Below, in pieces: positions 23,755 through 34,656 of a stretch of DNA of 64,000 bases (position 1 is its first letter; each line of letters opens with the position of its first letter). Source of the stretch: Trematomus loennbergii (taxonomy: Eukaryota; Chordata; Actinopteri; Perciformes; Nototheniidae); the NCBI GenBank assembly GCA_012861695.1, contig JAAOOA010000581.1, positions 20,001 to 84,000 on the forward strand, read 5' to 3'. The notes beneath the pieces were generated by a model. It did not search any database and was not told where the DNA came from. It saw nothing but the letters and a program-made list of their open reading frames with translations. Both the position numbers and the translations under genes were made by a program.

Positions 23755-24867
23755 AATGTCTCTCTGAAGCTCAATGAGGTAATAACACTTCCTCTTCTCA
23801 GCCATTGTTTACCATCTATCAAAAACAGTTCACTTTAGAGAGATTTGCAATTTGGTTGAGACAGTGTCAGGGCTAATGTAAAGTTCAGCAGGAGAATACT
23901 GATAGGGTCTTGAAACATGATGTGTGGTGTTGCCAGGTAAAACACACAATCCTATTTTAGCCACAGGAGAATGTCGTCTAATGCTTCAAATATTTCTCTG
24001 CTTTTTCTGACCTTTAAGGCTGAGCCAGAACCAAAGTGAGCAACAACTGTGTGTGCGATAAATAATAGGTACACAGAGCTGAGAGGAATTTCAACCCCCA
24101 TGCAGCCCTTTATTGATTTCCCCATTTATAGTTCAACACAGCAGCAGAGTATAATAAACATGTTGATCTGCTAACGTGAAAACGTCCACCGGCTGTGTGA
24201 CCCTGACCCTGACCTTCACACGTGTCAAAGAGTGTGTTTCCTCGTGTTGAGTTGCACAAGTCTAAGAGTCTACAGCAATAGTAGGGGCTATGTCAGGCTA
24301 AATGCTAACAGCAGCATACTACTGTTACCTCCTTGTTGGCAGTCCTAGGAAAAAGACAGAAAGATGGAGAACTTTAGAGTTGGCCGTCATTTATTTTTAT
24401 ACTGCAGTTAATTATGTGCAAGTCCCTTATTTTGGTTTGTGTCGTTGACGTTTTTGCTGTAATATCTGTACAACACAGACAAAATGAAAACCAGTTCTGA
24501 TGGTATATACATAAGATTGAACCGTAGCATCCATACTGATAGCTCTGTTAGCATTAAGGGATTGTAGTACAGTGTAGTAAGGCATATCTCTCTAAGTTAA
24601 GGCCGGGGATATGAAAGTATTATCTTGAGGATGCAATAAAGGACACAGTAAGATTGATATCCTTGCCTCTTGCCATCATACTGTTGGTTTAAAGAATCTG
24701 AAAGCTTCTGAAGAACCAACCTTTTCTAAACATGAACATCTTCTACAAATAGACCCTCTTCTTACTGGGAAATTGTCTACAGTCACATATGCATGCACAA
24801 AAAGCTCTTTTTGTTTAAGCTAATATAAGGTCTATTGCTCTGACAGTACTTGGTTTCAATGTTCTAT
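23755..24867. other. Unassigned intergenic sequence
   Basis: No gene or transposon end is seen. TGACCCTGACCCTGACCTT at about 24198-24216 is a run of three nuclear-receptor-type half sites. Confidence 0.35.
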
Positions 24868-25290
24868 TAACCTGTTAGACCCCAAGCCTGTTTTTCAGGT
24901 TTCAGGCTCGAAAATGACATGCCCAGAACAAATGACTATAACTTCACTTCTAAAAGGGTTAAATTAATAATCTTTTTTCTCAAAGCAAGGTTACATCTGT
25001 GAGATAGATGTAGAAGTGTCAGAATCAATATAGATGTTTCTGTGTCAGAGTGAATTCAGATGGAACATAGTAAAAAAGTGTAAATTCTTACCTCCGCCTA
25101 AAAAACCACATTACTTATAGTGAAAACCACCCTTGAATGATGGGTTAGTAGACTAAAAGCTTTAGGAATCCAAAGTATAACATATACTAAGTACCCTGTA
25201 TCAAGATTGAGGCAAAACAAGTGAAAATCTACCTTTTTAGAGAGATTTAGGGAAAAAAGTCCAGGCGGACTAAGCTTTGGGCACATTTGG
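24868..25290. repeat. Dispersed repeat, copy 2 (inverted relative to 1640-2010)
   Basis: It starts at a TTAA followed by CCTGTTAGACCCCAAGCCTG and contains the reverse complement of the blocks at 1740-2005. The TTAA suggests a piggyBac- or Kolobok-type end, but the opposite end was not found. Confidence 0.65.
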
Positions 25291-26715
25291 GCACATCTGG
25301 TTCCATCAGTGCCATTTGACCTTTTTCAGGTACCAGACTGTAACAATCATTGTATAATATTGAATCATCACTATAGTTATTCATTCCATCAAAAAAAAGA
25401 AAAAAAAGTTATTGTAAAATTAACCTGCTAATTATTGTCATGGATTTGAAAACTGATGTTGTTTATTTGCTATGTTCTGGCTGCTAGCTCAGTGAGTTCT
25501 TGCCTGCAGTGATGGGGTGTATACCCATGGAATCTGTGGAATCTCAGATTTCAGATGATGTGTTGTTTGTGCAGAAAGTATAATTATAAATATCATTTTT
25601 GTGAGTTATGAGCAGAAATAGCATTAGTCCGTATTTGCTAAGGGCTCATTGAAAGGCTTCTTGTGGGAATTATTATTATTATTATTTTTTTTTTTTTCGT
25701 ATAGTCAGTTAGCTGAGTTTCTTCCCTTCAGCTGGGTGTGGAACATTAATAGTTTCATAAATGACACTTCAGAGATCACACTGATGCTAGCAGATGTAGC
25801 ATTTTCGGAGCCTTCGGCGGGTCCTTGGGGTTACATTTTAAAGGAAAATTGTATATACCGTCTCGTTATAGCGTATGGACGCTTTGAAATGTACTTCTAA
25901 CTTATAAATGGACTCAAATTGTCCCATTAGAATTGAGTACAATCGTGTAATTAATACATTAAGCATAATCATACAATGTTTATATCTTACTTCATGTCTT
26001 TTAGTATCTCTACGCAAAGATAATCCACAGGAATTGATTGCAAAGATGACAACATCAAGAATTGACATCTCAAAGATTGTACTTCAAACAGAGATATGTT
26101 GACATTAAAGGGGCAGCATTACCGGCTTGTGCACACTCAACGTCATAAGGACCAAGATGAAGACTGGATTCTGTATTATACACACATTTCTTCCTTTGCA
26201 GACTCATGAAAGCATGTCTCCCAGGCAGCCTCTGTGTGTATCCCAGTTGTTGAAGTGCTGCTGAGTGTCTGACGTCAGGTCTGAGTATGAGCTTTATTAA
26301 ACACAGGATGCCATTACACTGCATTATGTAACTGAGGTTTTCTAAAGAAGAGAAGCTTTCTGCAGGGCATGAATCGTCCAATCTGCTTTTATATCTGCTG
26401 TACAAACATCTCTGTATCAGATGTGAAGCTTGATAAGAAGATATCACACCTACACAACAAACAAAGTTCTTTCAGGTAGAAGTTAGGTTCCCTCTGGTCT
26501 TTGTTTAAAGGCTTAACCACATTGTGTGTGATATACTACAGTACTGGAGCCAGGACAGTTCCCAGCATGCAGCTCACAGCACAAGCTCTGTTTCTGCAGC
26601 AGCCGAGGAACATTTAGGACTGCAGAGCTAATCTGGTACCTGAAACAGGACTTTGTGCACAAATTTGGTGTCGTGGTCAAGACCAAAACCAACATGCTGC
26701 CCTGCTAACTCGAGC
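25291..26715. other. Unassigned sequence
   Basis: An ATT run followed by poly-T lies at 25670-25698. The segment 25690-25765 matches about 468-540. Several 60-125 codon frames occur on both strands without any recognisable motif. The longest (minus, 26070-26447) has Cys and Leu scattered through it and no family resemblance. Confidence 0.35.
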
Positions 26716-26718
26716 CAT

Positions 26719-27290
26719 GAGATCCCGGCCCAAGATCCTGACCTCCTCTGCCTTCCTGCCTGTAGGAGCCATTTCAAAAGGTGTTTTTTATTTATGGTGT
26801 GATATTTCATTCACTATTGGTAGTGGTTTTACCTGGCTGCTTTCACATGGGTTTTAGCACTGGCAGAGAGAAGGGGTGAGTCAGGAAGTACATTTCTTTA
26901 TTGACCACATTTTCCACCGCAATCTCACTTGGACTGCTGATTGCTGAACAAGATTGGATTTTTGGAGTGTGTTTCTTTCTGTGTTTAGCCTGTTTTTTTG
27001 TTGGACTGTTTACAGCCACAACACTGCTGCTAACTTGCCTTGAGATCCCGACTCAAAGCCTGTTTCCTGACCTCCTCCGGCTCCCTGCTTGTAGGAGCCA
27101 TTTACTCATGATGTGATATTTCAGTCAATACTGCTGGTGGTTGTGTTCACTGGAGTTCGGTGTGGTTTCACCTGGCTGCGCTCACCTGTACACGTTGGTT
27201 TTGCATTTGCAGAAAGATGGTGTGAGCCAGGAAGTGAAATGTTCTTTTTAACCTCATTTTCCATCCCAATCTGACTTCCACATCCCTATC
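26719..27290. repeat. Diverged tandem duplication, about 320 bp period
   Basis: GAGATCCCGGCCCAAG, CTGACCTCCTC, GTAGGAGCCATTT, TGTGATATTTCA and GAGTCAGGAAGTACAT at 26719-26893 recur in the same order, with changes, at 27041-27240. The CCATTT, TGGTGTGA and ACCTGGCTGC blocks also align. The copies are clearly diverged, so the duplication is old. Confidence 0.7.
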
Positions 27291-27699
27291 GTCGTTCCTC
27301 TGCTGTAGAAGATTTGATTGCATTGTGTGTGTGATAAATGATGTTTTAAAGGGCCCATGTCATGGCCATTTCTACTGATCATAATTCCATTGTTGAGGTC
27401 TACTAAAATAGATTTAAATTGTGCAATGTTCCAAAGTCACATTGGTTTCTCATACAGCATCTCTGTGAAGTATGTGTATTCACTCTCTGTCCTAAACGGC
27501 TTGTTGGAGCTCCTGCCCCCCCTCCCTGTGAGCCCAGTGTGCTCCGATTGGTCAGCTCGGCCACTCTGTTCTGATTAGTCAACCACCAGAGAGGCTCCGC
27601 CCATGTCTAACACAGTGCTTTTTTCGGCTCTGAGCGGAACATCAACAATGATATGTTATAGGAGCAAATAATTCAGGGAAGAAAGGCTACTAAGTATTT

Positions 27700-27960
27700 C
27701 CATCCAACTTTATTTTTAGAAATGTACAAAATGAACAAGTGTAAATATACATATAAACACTGTATATCATCCATTCCTCCCCTTATAGGAGTTTTCGGCA
27801 TCTTGCCTATCGCAGCTTTGTAAGCTGGTGCCGGGGCTTTTTAGGACGAGGCATCAGAGTGGTCATCCCGTCATGTGTTGTCCGCCGGATACGCCAGGAG
27901 TTTCCTGATCTGGCTGGACGAAATCAAATGCAAATCACAAAATATTAGAGAAACTTAGTT
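27700..27960 (-). pseudogene. Probable last exon of the Kolobok-like gene
   Basis: On the minus strand a basic tail (MTTLMPRPKKPRHQL) ends at a stop near 27805. It is followed by an AATAAA-type signal at about 27712. The same arrangement is found in copy 2 near 38100-38280 with a different but similarly basic tail. This suggests a 3' terminal exon with its polyadenylation site. The catalytic exons that should precede it are not visible, so the gene is incomplete. Confidence 0.4.
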
Positions 27961-28580
27961 GTTTTAGGTTCGTTAGCTTGCCAGCTAGATTAATATGCTA
28001 ACCTACGTTTGCTAGTTGTTCAGTGTAATATGCCAACCTACTATGAACAACAGCTAGTGGTTCATATTAGGCTAGCAAGAACATGTTTACAATTGCAATC
28101 TTATACGGGTAGTCTGCTACGTTCGGTCATTCATTGTAGCTGGCATAAAAACAATGTTTTTCCTAGCATGTCTAGCTCTTGGTAGCCTTCTTTTTTAGCT
28201 CGATAGCATACACGCTAGGAACACCAACTATAATGTAATTAAGTTTCGCGACTGACCGTACGGTAAATCACCCGGAGTATACTGTCTATGAGTATTTCGT
28301 GTGTGAATGCAGACATTCTCCAGCTATGAGATACATGTAAGGCCTGCTGACATTGGAGTTGATATATGGAAACGCTAGCAACTTAGTTAGCCCAGTTAGC
28401 ACTGTGTCAATGGCTTAGCAGCCCCACAAACGTTTACCCATTTAAACAGTCGTGGTAGATACCTTGTTTGTTTAAACATCATAAATACACAAACAACAAT
28501 GCATACTTACAGGTTGTGTACCCGAATCTCCCGCTGGTCCAAACAAAGTAGAAACAGCATCGTCCTTCAGTGTCCTACGC

Positions 28581-29125
28581 CAGTGATTCTCAAATGGAGG
28601 TACGCGGACCCCTAGGGGTACGTTGGGGTACTGTAGGGGGTACGTGAGATAAACAAATTTAAAAGGATAATAAAAAGAATACCATGCATGATTACAAAAA
28701 TAATCTTAGTACAATAAGTTAAATAGAAAACACAATTTTATATAAAATATTCCAAGAACCACTAAGGGGGTCCTCATATAAACATGTCAAATGTGTGTAT
28801 TGTATTTTATAGTTTTTCATAATATATTATTTTGTTAATTGGTTTGTTAAACATATATTACTTCAATTGAAAAAACTCCTTGGAAAAATCTGTTTTAATT
28901 TGTTTTCGTCATGTTCTTTTTTCATGCATAAAGATACAAATATCCTTAGTTTGTTGTAATTCATGCATGAAAGAGTTAATAAATCCCACACTGATGGAAC
29001 ATCACTACATTGTAATTATTTATACAGGCTTTTTCTATCAAAAATCTCCGGGGTCGGTCAGGGGGTACTTGGCTGAGAAAATGTTTGAAAGGGGGTACAT
29101 TACTGAAAACAGTTGAGAACCAGTG
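28581..29125. mobile_element. Charlie-like hAT MITE inside Kolobok copy 1
   Basis: The left end CAGTGATTCTCAA and the inverted right end CACTGGTTCTCAA are terminal repeats of the common vertebrate Charlie type. TCCTACGC flanks both sides exactly (28573-28580 and 29126-29133). It is 545 bp, AT-rich, without a transposase frame. It splits the THAP exon of its host. Confidence 0.95.
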
Positions 29126-29339
29126 TCCTACGCTGTGCATATCCGGCATGAATCGCTGCAATGTTTGCGAAGCTTTGGTCCGTGAAATGCCGCGCATACA
29201 GTACAATACCGGCTCGAACATCTGAAGGAATAGTGTTAACAAGACATTTCAACCACTGACTTCGTCGTGGTTCTGCCCTCGGTAAGGCATACATTGAAGA
29301 TTTCCCCTCACAAGACAGGAAACAGACCCTCGTTGGCAT
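29126..29339 (-). pseudogene. THAP-type DNA-binding exon of a Kolobok-like transposon (copy 1)
   Basis: Reading begins at an ATG at 29339 with MPTRVCFLSCEGKSS. The pair of Cys, the LP-x-EPRRSQWL segment with its invariant Trp, and YARHFTDQSFAN near the end follow the THAP zinc-finger plan (Cys, Cys, Trp, Cys-x2-His, then Phe). The third zinc ligand, expected as Cys before the ARH, is Tyr here, so the finger is probably damaged. The frame is cut at IHAGYAQR by the hAT MITE. Beyond the MITE (28572 downward) it continues as a GPAGDSGTQP-type segment and a splice donor (GTAAGT, 28510-28505). In intact elements this domain binds the transposon ends. It cannot do so here. Confidence 0.65.
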
Positions 29340-29549
29340 GACTGGATACAGTTTTGAACTGAACCTGAGCTTCCAACAGTATATATGTTCGGCTGGCAGA
29401 GGGTGCGGCCATAGCTCTGGGCGTGGCTACTGGGTATCCCTACGTCACGATACCCAGGAAGAAAACATTGGAAAATGAGAAATCTCCAACGAGGCGTTTT
29501 GGGGAGGTCTGTGTTAGACTTTTACTCCCTACAGGTATACTCTGAGGGT

Positions 29550-30459
29550 TGTTGGGAGTAGAACACTTTTCTGGTGGCTGAATAGCCCCCCTCTCTCCGC
29601 GCCGTTCGTTGGATGAGGCTGAAATCTCTATTAAAATAAGAAAGGAATTGAAAACACCGGAATCAAAATTATAACAAATTATCTGAGTTTACTGGTAGGA
29701 AATCAAACACATATACAAGTTATACAGAGTACTCGAGTACTCCGGGCTTTTTAGGATCGTGATGCGATGCGGCTAAAATGTATCGGGACCAACCACTCAT
29801 CGAACAAGAAGAGAGTGCCTTCTGTCAATGATGCGATGCGGACACAGTTTAACGGAGTCAACCACTCACCTAACCCAAAAAGCATTTCACTCAAAACATC
29901 AGTATTTCTACTACTTTTGGGGCGGAGATTGCTCAACTCTTCCTTCCCATTTTCTCTCCCAAGCGAATCAGCAGAGCCCCTGGGGAGGGCTGTTTAAACT
30001 GACCACCTCCCCAAGTGCCCTGATTGGCTGGATTCGCTTCTGGCCGAGGTCAATCAGAGTTTCGAACAGAGTGATATCCCCAACCACACCAGGTCAAAAG
30101 TCAATGTTTATTTCTACCTTATCTTACCTCTACATTCCTTTCCCAGGGGATTCTTTCACCTAAATTATCCTCCTTCACCTATTTAACGATACATTTTATG
30201 ACTTAGCAACAGCATCTGGCTCTTAGGAATGATAAGAAGGATGTAATGTTTGTCTTTAACGACCTTAATGACGACATCTGCTTTTAGGGGTGAACCCAGG
30301 CAGGTTGGTGTATGAAACACAGAATCTCTGAGTCAGTGAGTTTGAAAGTGAGAACAACATTCCTATATATATGATTACCCATAAACCGTTGTGATTACAT
30401 AAACCAGTTCAAACAATACATGTTTACTAATACAGTGTAGAATCATATCTCTTTCTTCA
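29550..30459 (-). repeat. Long terminal repeat, 3' LTR of the minus-strand element
   Basis: 910 bp. It shares nearly every block with 33730-34623, including CGCGCCGTTCGTTGGATGAG and the GATGCGATGCGG pair. Small indels separate the two, with an extra 20-odd bases near the left end. The divergence means the insertion is not very recent. Confidence 0.95.
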
Positions 30460-30911
30460 ATCCCTCTTTTGATCTCACCTCACGAGATCAACATATAGCA
30501 TTTGAAACATTACCACTGTCAATTTTCTTCTTACTGTGTCTGTCCCAACATTTATATAAACCCATCAGAAGTTGGGATATAGAGCACTTTAAACCTTAGG
30601 AACAGTCCACAACAACAACTTATTATGACAGTGGAGGGAGAATAAAATATGTCTAAAAAGCACAGTCCTTGTCAGCTGAGTCATCTTTACTCTTCCCTCA
30701 ATGGTGGAACTGATGAGTCTTAACACACAATGAGCAGATACAAGGCACACAACAACAACAACCACATGTCACTAAAATGGCAATGAAAGTAGCCACAGAA
30801 ATTAGAAAAGACATTATCATACTTTTCCCTCTTTTGGTAACACATAGTTCTGTAGAATAAAAAAAACAAATCCCTTACATTATGGGATATAAAAATAAAG
30901 TTGAAAGTTCC

Positions 30912-31343
30912 TCAAAAAAATGGATTGTTCAGACAAAGTTCCACACCGGCTATATCAACCTGTTTCAGCGGGAAATGGAGTTCCCTGTGCCGTCTTGGTT
31001 TGCCATGTCTTCGTCCCCCCAGCCCGCTGACGGCGGCTTCTGGGGTGCTGCTAGAGAGATGTGGCCTGATTGTCTTCCCCCGGCCCGCTGATGGCGGCCT
31101 CCGGGTCGATGTTGGAGAGATGTCCTGATACTCCTCCTCCCCGCTGATGGCGCCTCCTGGGTCGACTGCCTTGACGAGGGCCAGATCTCTCCTGATGTCG
31201 TCTAGGGTCCTCGCGACGAGGGCCAACTCTGTCCTGATGTCGTCTAGGGTCCTCGCAGGTGTTTTTCCCGACCGCACACTGGCTCCAGTGGTACCAGTTG
31301 TCCCCTTTCCATCTAGGCGGACGGCATGGGAGGTCCCCTCCAA
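30912..31343 (-). pseudogene. Unidentified coding remnant with duplicated coiled-coil-like segment
   Basis: A 143-codon open frame in the direction of the LTR element. It contains TLDDIRTELALV and TLDDIRRDLALV in tandem (a 42-nt DNA duplication at about 31186-31270), which could form a short coiled coil, followed by a Pro/Ser/Arg-rich part. No ATG opens it; the first possible codon is TTG. It lies in the 3' part of the element, where pol or env would be expected, but shows no motif of either. Confidence 0.35.
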
Positions 31344-31539
31344 CCAGACGTAATCTGCTGTGTTGGCCTTGTGTTTCTCAGGTCCCCCTTTCGACGTCAG
31401 CAGCCTGTGTGGAGAAGTCTCATACCAAGCCCTTAAGTTGCTGGAAATATGGTTTTGAAATCATCTTTTCTACTTCTTTAGTGTTTATTGGCGGCACCAA
31501 CTAGTCTGGAGTGTGGACAAGAGACTATGCAGAAAATAA

Positions 31540-31690
31540 TAAACAAAAATTAAAAAATTAAAATAAAAAAAAAAAAATAAAAAATTAAAAATTAAAAATT
31601 AAAATTAAAAAATTAAAAATTAAAAATTAAAATTAAAAATTAAAATAAAACAAAAATTAAAATAAAAAAAAAAGGAACAAACTAACAAAA
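31540..31690. repeat. A-rich low-complexity tract (TTAAAA units)
   Basis: AAAATTAAAATTAAAAATT-like units of 6-10 bp fill about 150 bp within the LTR element interior. Confidence 0.9.
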
Positions 31691-32312
31691 CAAAAAATAA
31701 CCAAAGCTAGATTATTTTAAATGTATCAATTTCTCTTTAAAGCAACAAACAAACCAAAACAAAAAATACCATAACTAGTATTTTTAAATTGATAAATTTC
31801 TCCTAAAAACGTAATAATCTCACATACATATTGTCTGATGTATATTCTATCCTTTCCCCCCTTTTACTGAAATAGAACGCCGTTAACGGTGTTCCTATTT
31901 TCAGAAATATCGAGCCTTACATCAGTTATTTAATATCAGGTATATATTTATTATCACTATTACTTATATATCAGGCATTAAATGTCAGCCTTCTTCCATG
32001 ATTGACCTCGTCTATATTATCTGACTTATATTGATACGTGTCTGTTTGTATTTATTTAATATACTGGGCAATTTATTGATAACTTTTTGAATCTCCCTCT
32101 TTCTTAACAACTGGAGCTATGGCTATTTGAAATCTGACTTGGTTAAGAGATGATTAGTTTATTGGTGAGAGCAAAACTCTTCCTCTTGTTCTGGGGAGGG
32201 GGTTTGGGAGAGTTCCTTACAATCTCCAGATCTTCCTCTCTGTGTTAAGGCCATAAAACCCTTAATGGGCTCTGTGGTCTGTTCAGATTTAGATTTTCTC
32301 CCTCTCCAGAGG

Positions 32313-32792
32313 TCATGCCTGTCTTTGACCCTGTGTGCTGCTGTGAAACTGCAGCACCTCCGGAGCAGAGAGAGGGGAGATCTCTTCCCAAAAGTGTAAG
32401 CTCCCTTTTGAGCAACATAGCACCACATTTAACTCTCCTGACTTGTTTGTAAAGCGTTCTTCCAGACCTGAATTGAGTCTTCTGTTGTGTAACGGAAAAT
32501 CCCATTTCCAAAAAGGGGTTAGTTTAATAGTCCTTATCATATTATCGCACTGTGCTTGCATGCTAGGACCTAATTCTCTTTCTACATGATTTAGCTCCAT
32601 ATTAGCAGGGTTCACTAACATGGTTGGTTGATCCAGTTTAAGATTTTCAATATCTACCATTACTATTTCCAACATTCCTTTCCCTGAATATCAGGTCAAC
32701 AATGTGTTTTCCTTAGGAGTATTAGATGGGATACTCATAAGTGGCATTTGTGAGCCATTATCTCCGTAGGGTGGAGGTAGGGTCTCAGACAT
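32313..32792 (-). pseudogene. Gag-like remnant with PPPY motif and a macro-domain-like stretch
   Basis: From 32792 a 33-codon frame reads LPPPYGDNGS and stops at 32691. PPPY is the late-domain motif found in many retroviral Gag proteins. Just after, in another frame (from 32675), is VDIENLKLDQPTMLVNPANM followed by ELNHV and GPSMQAQCD. The order VDI, then VNPAN, then a GP-x4-QCD segment resembles the start of a macro (ADP-ribose-binding) domain, with the glycine loop between them missing. Stops and frame changes break the region. Gag is inferred from position and PPPY. The macro call rests on one short match and is uncertain. Confidence 0.4.
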
Positions 32793-33169
32793 TATACCAC
32801 CTCTTGTTGCTCTCTGTCCCTCTGTTTCTGCAATTCTTTACCCACAGTTCTTTTACTGGATTTTCTCTCAAGTATTACACAGATTTGACTTAAAAAATCA
32901 CACAGAGCTTTTCATACCTTATCATATTACAGCCAGGCAAATTTTTATAGTGCGATGTTTATTTCAACAGATAGCGTGACTTCCAGAAGTAATCTTCTAC
33001 AATCCCCTGGTGATTGCGACTTCTGGTCAAGAGTTAAAACTCAGTCAACAAAATCTCTTTATCGTCACGTTTAATGAGCCTGATTATCCCCACAACAGTT
33101 TGTGATGAGACGGTCGTTCCAAATAATTAGTTGGAGGTCGCGTCTCTCTCCTCTATCACCCACCATATT

Positions 33170-33362
33170 ACAATTACAGACATTTTATACATTTAAAGCA
33201 CCACGAAAGGTAACCGCAGTAATCAATCTTATCATGATCTGCGGGGAATTTAACCCTTTTTTACACCTTTTGCAGCCTTTAATAGACGCACTGCAAGCTA
33301 ACCGCATTAATCAATGGTATTTTGACTTGCGGGGAATTTACCCCATACATCTTTTACAGCGT
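33170..33362. repeat. Diverged tandem pair in the LTR element leader
   Basis: GCGGGGAATTTAACCC (about 33241) and GCGGGGAATTTACCCC (about 33331) are about 90 bp apart, each followed by TTTTGCAGC or TTTTACAGC. Preceding blocks AACCGCAGTAATCAAT and AACCGCATTAATCAAT also pair. It is a duplicated leader segment of unknown role, possibly RNA structure. Confidence 0.6.
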
Positions 33363-33729
33363 TGCAGCGTTCGTTTTTAGTGGGTCATAGGACGGGACTG
33401 AATACCCGCCTCTTATGAGCACTTTTGTGCCTTAGGTAAGGACTGAACTACCCGACTCTAAGCACTATTAATCTAATTTAACTAGAATATGTATTGTATT
33501 TCCCACCGTGACTAAGAACACTGAGAACGCTGCTGACAACTCTAAATTTTTAGTATAATCAATCACAGATTTTTGATATTCAAAACAGGTGTCTGCTCAC
33601 CTTTTGTATATTGCCATGGTCTTAGTTGTCACCAGTATCTCTGTGTCCTCCCCCTGGACTGGATTCTGTCCCCTGGCTGTCGGTGTTCCTTTCTAGAGAT
33701 CAGCTCACAAACGTCGGGAAAGTCACCAT

Positions 33730-34623
33730 TGTTGGATAGAACACACCTCTGCTACGCGCCGTTCGTTGGATGAGGCTGAAATCTCTATTAAAATAAGAAA
33801 GGAATTGAAAACACCGGAATCAAAATTATAACAAATTATCTGAGTTTACTGGTAGGAAATCAAACACATATACAAGTTATACAGAGTACTCGAGTACTCC
33901 GGGCTTTTTAGGATCGTGATGCGATGCGGCTAAAATGTATCGGGATCAACCACTCATCGAACAAGAAGAGAGTGCCTTCTGTCAATGATGCGATGCGGAC
34001 ACAGTTTAACGGAGTCAACCACTCACCTAACCCAAAGCAACATTACACTCCAAAACATCAGTATTTCTACCTACTTTTGGGGCGGAGATTGCTCAACTCT
34101 TTCCTTCCCATTTTTCTCCCAAGCGAATCAGCAGCCCCTGGGGAGGGGCTGTTTAAACTGACCACCTCCTCCAAGTGCCCTGATTGGCTGGATTCGCTTC
34201 TGGCCGAGGTCAATCAGAGTTTCGAACAGACTGATATCCCCAACCACACCAGGTCAAAAGTCAATGTTTATTTCTACCTTATCTTACCTCTACATTCCTT
34301 TCCCAGGGGATTCTTTCACCTAAATTATCCTCCTTCACCTATTTAACGATACATTTTATGACTTAGCAACAGCATCTGGCTCTTAGGAATCATAAGAAGG
34401 ATGTAATGTTTGTCTTTAACGACCTTAATGACGACATCTGCTTTTAGGGGTGAACCCAGGTCAGGTTGGTGTATGAAACACAGAATCTCTGAGTCAGTGA
34501 GTTTGAAAGTGAGAACAACATTCCTATATATATGATTACCCATAAACCGTTGTGATTACATAAACCAGTTCAACTAATACATGTTCACTAAAATACAATG
34601 TCGAATCATATCTCTTTACTTCA
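33730..34623 (-). repeat. Long terminal repeat, 5' LTR of the minus-strand element
   Basis: 894 bp, the partner of 29550-30459. Open frames of 76-140 codons in both LTRs on the plus strand (RLKCIGxNHSSNKKRVPSVN) are read against the direction of the element and are not supported as genes. Confidence 0.93.
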
Positions 34624-34656
34624 GGGTTAATAACCGGAAAAGCATGGGACCTTTAA

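Larger units (their letters stand above)
29550..34623 (-). mobile_element. LTR retroelement, endogenous-retrovirus-like, non-autonomous
   Basis: Two long direct repeats (29550-30459 and 33730-34623) start TG and end CA, and the target duplication GGGT lies at 29546-29549 and 34624-34627. The polarity is minus. A purine tract (minus-strand AAAAGAGGGAT, 30470-30460) lies against the LTR at 30459, and a TGG-starting primer-site candidate (TGGTGACTTTCCCGACG, 33728-33712) lies against the other LTR. The interior is only 3.27 kb. It has a gag-like remnant with a PPPY motif but no recognisable protease, reverse transcriptase, integrase or envelope. It is defective and depends on others. Confidence 0.9.
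27350..34652 (-). mobile_element. Kolobok-like DNA transposon, copy 1, interrupted by two later insertions
   Basis: TTAA flanks both ends (27346-27349 and 34653-34656). The left end AGGGCCCATGTCATGGCC and the inverted right end AGGTCCCATGCTTTTCC are terminal repeats. A THAP-type exon lies on the minus strand near the right end. TTAA duplication, RR-starting ends and a THAP domain together fit the Kolobok superfamily. The element is split by a hAT MITE (28581-29125) and an LTR element (29550-34623). Without these it is about 1.7 kb. It aligns with copy 2 (37345-39739) along its length. Confidence 0.8.

Noticed and set aside
29767..34346. Matching plus-strand frames in both LTRs (RLKCIGxNHSSNKK)
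   Set aside because: They recur only because the LTRs are duplicates. They run against the element's direction and differ in frame and length between the two copies.
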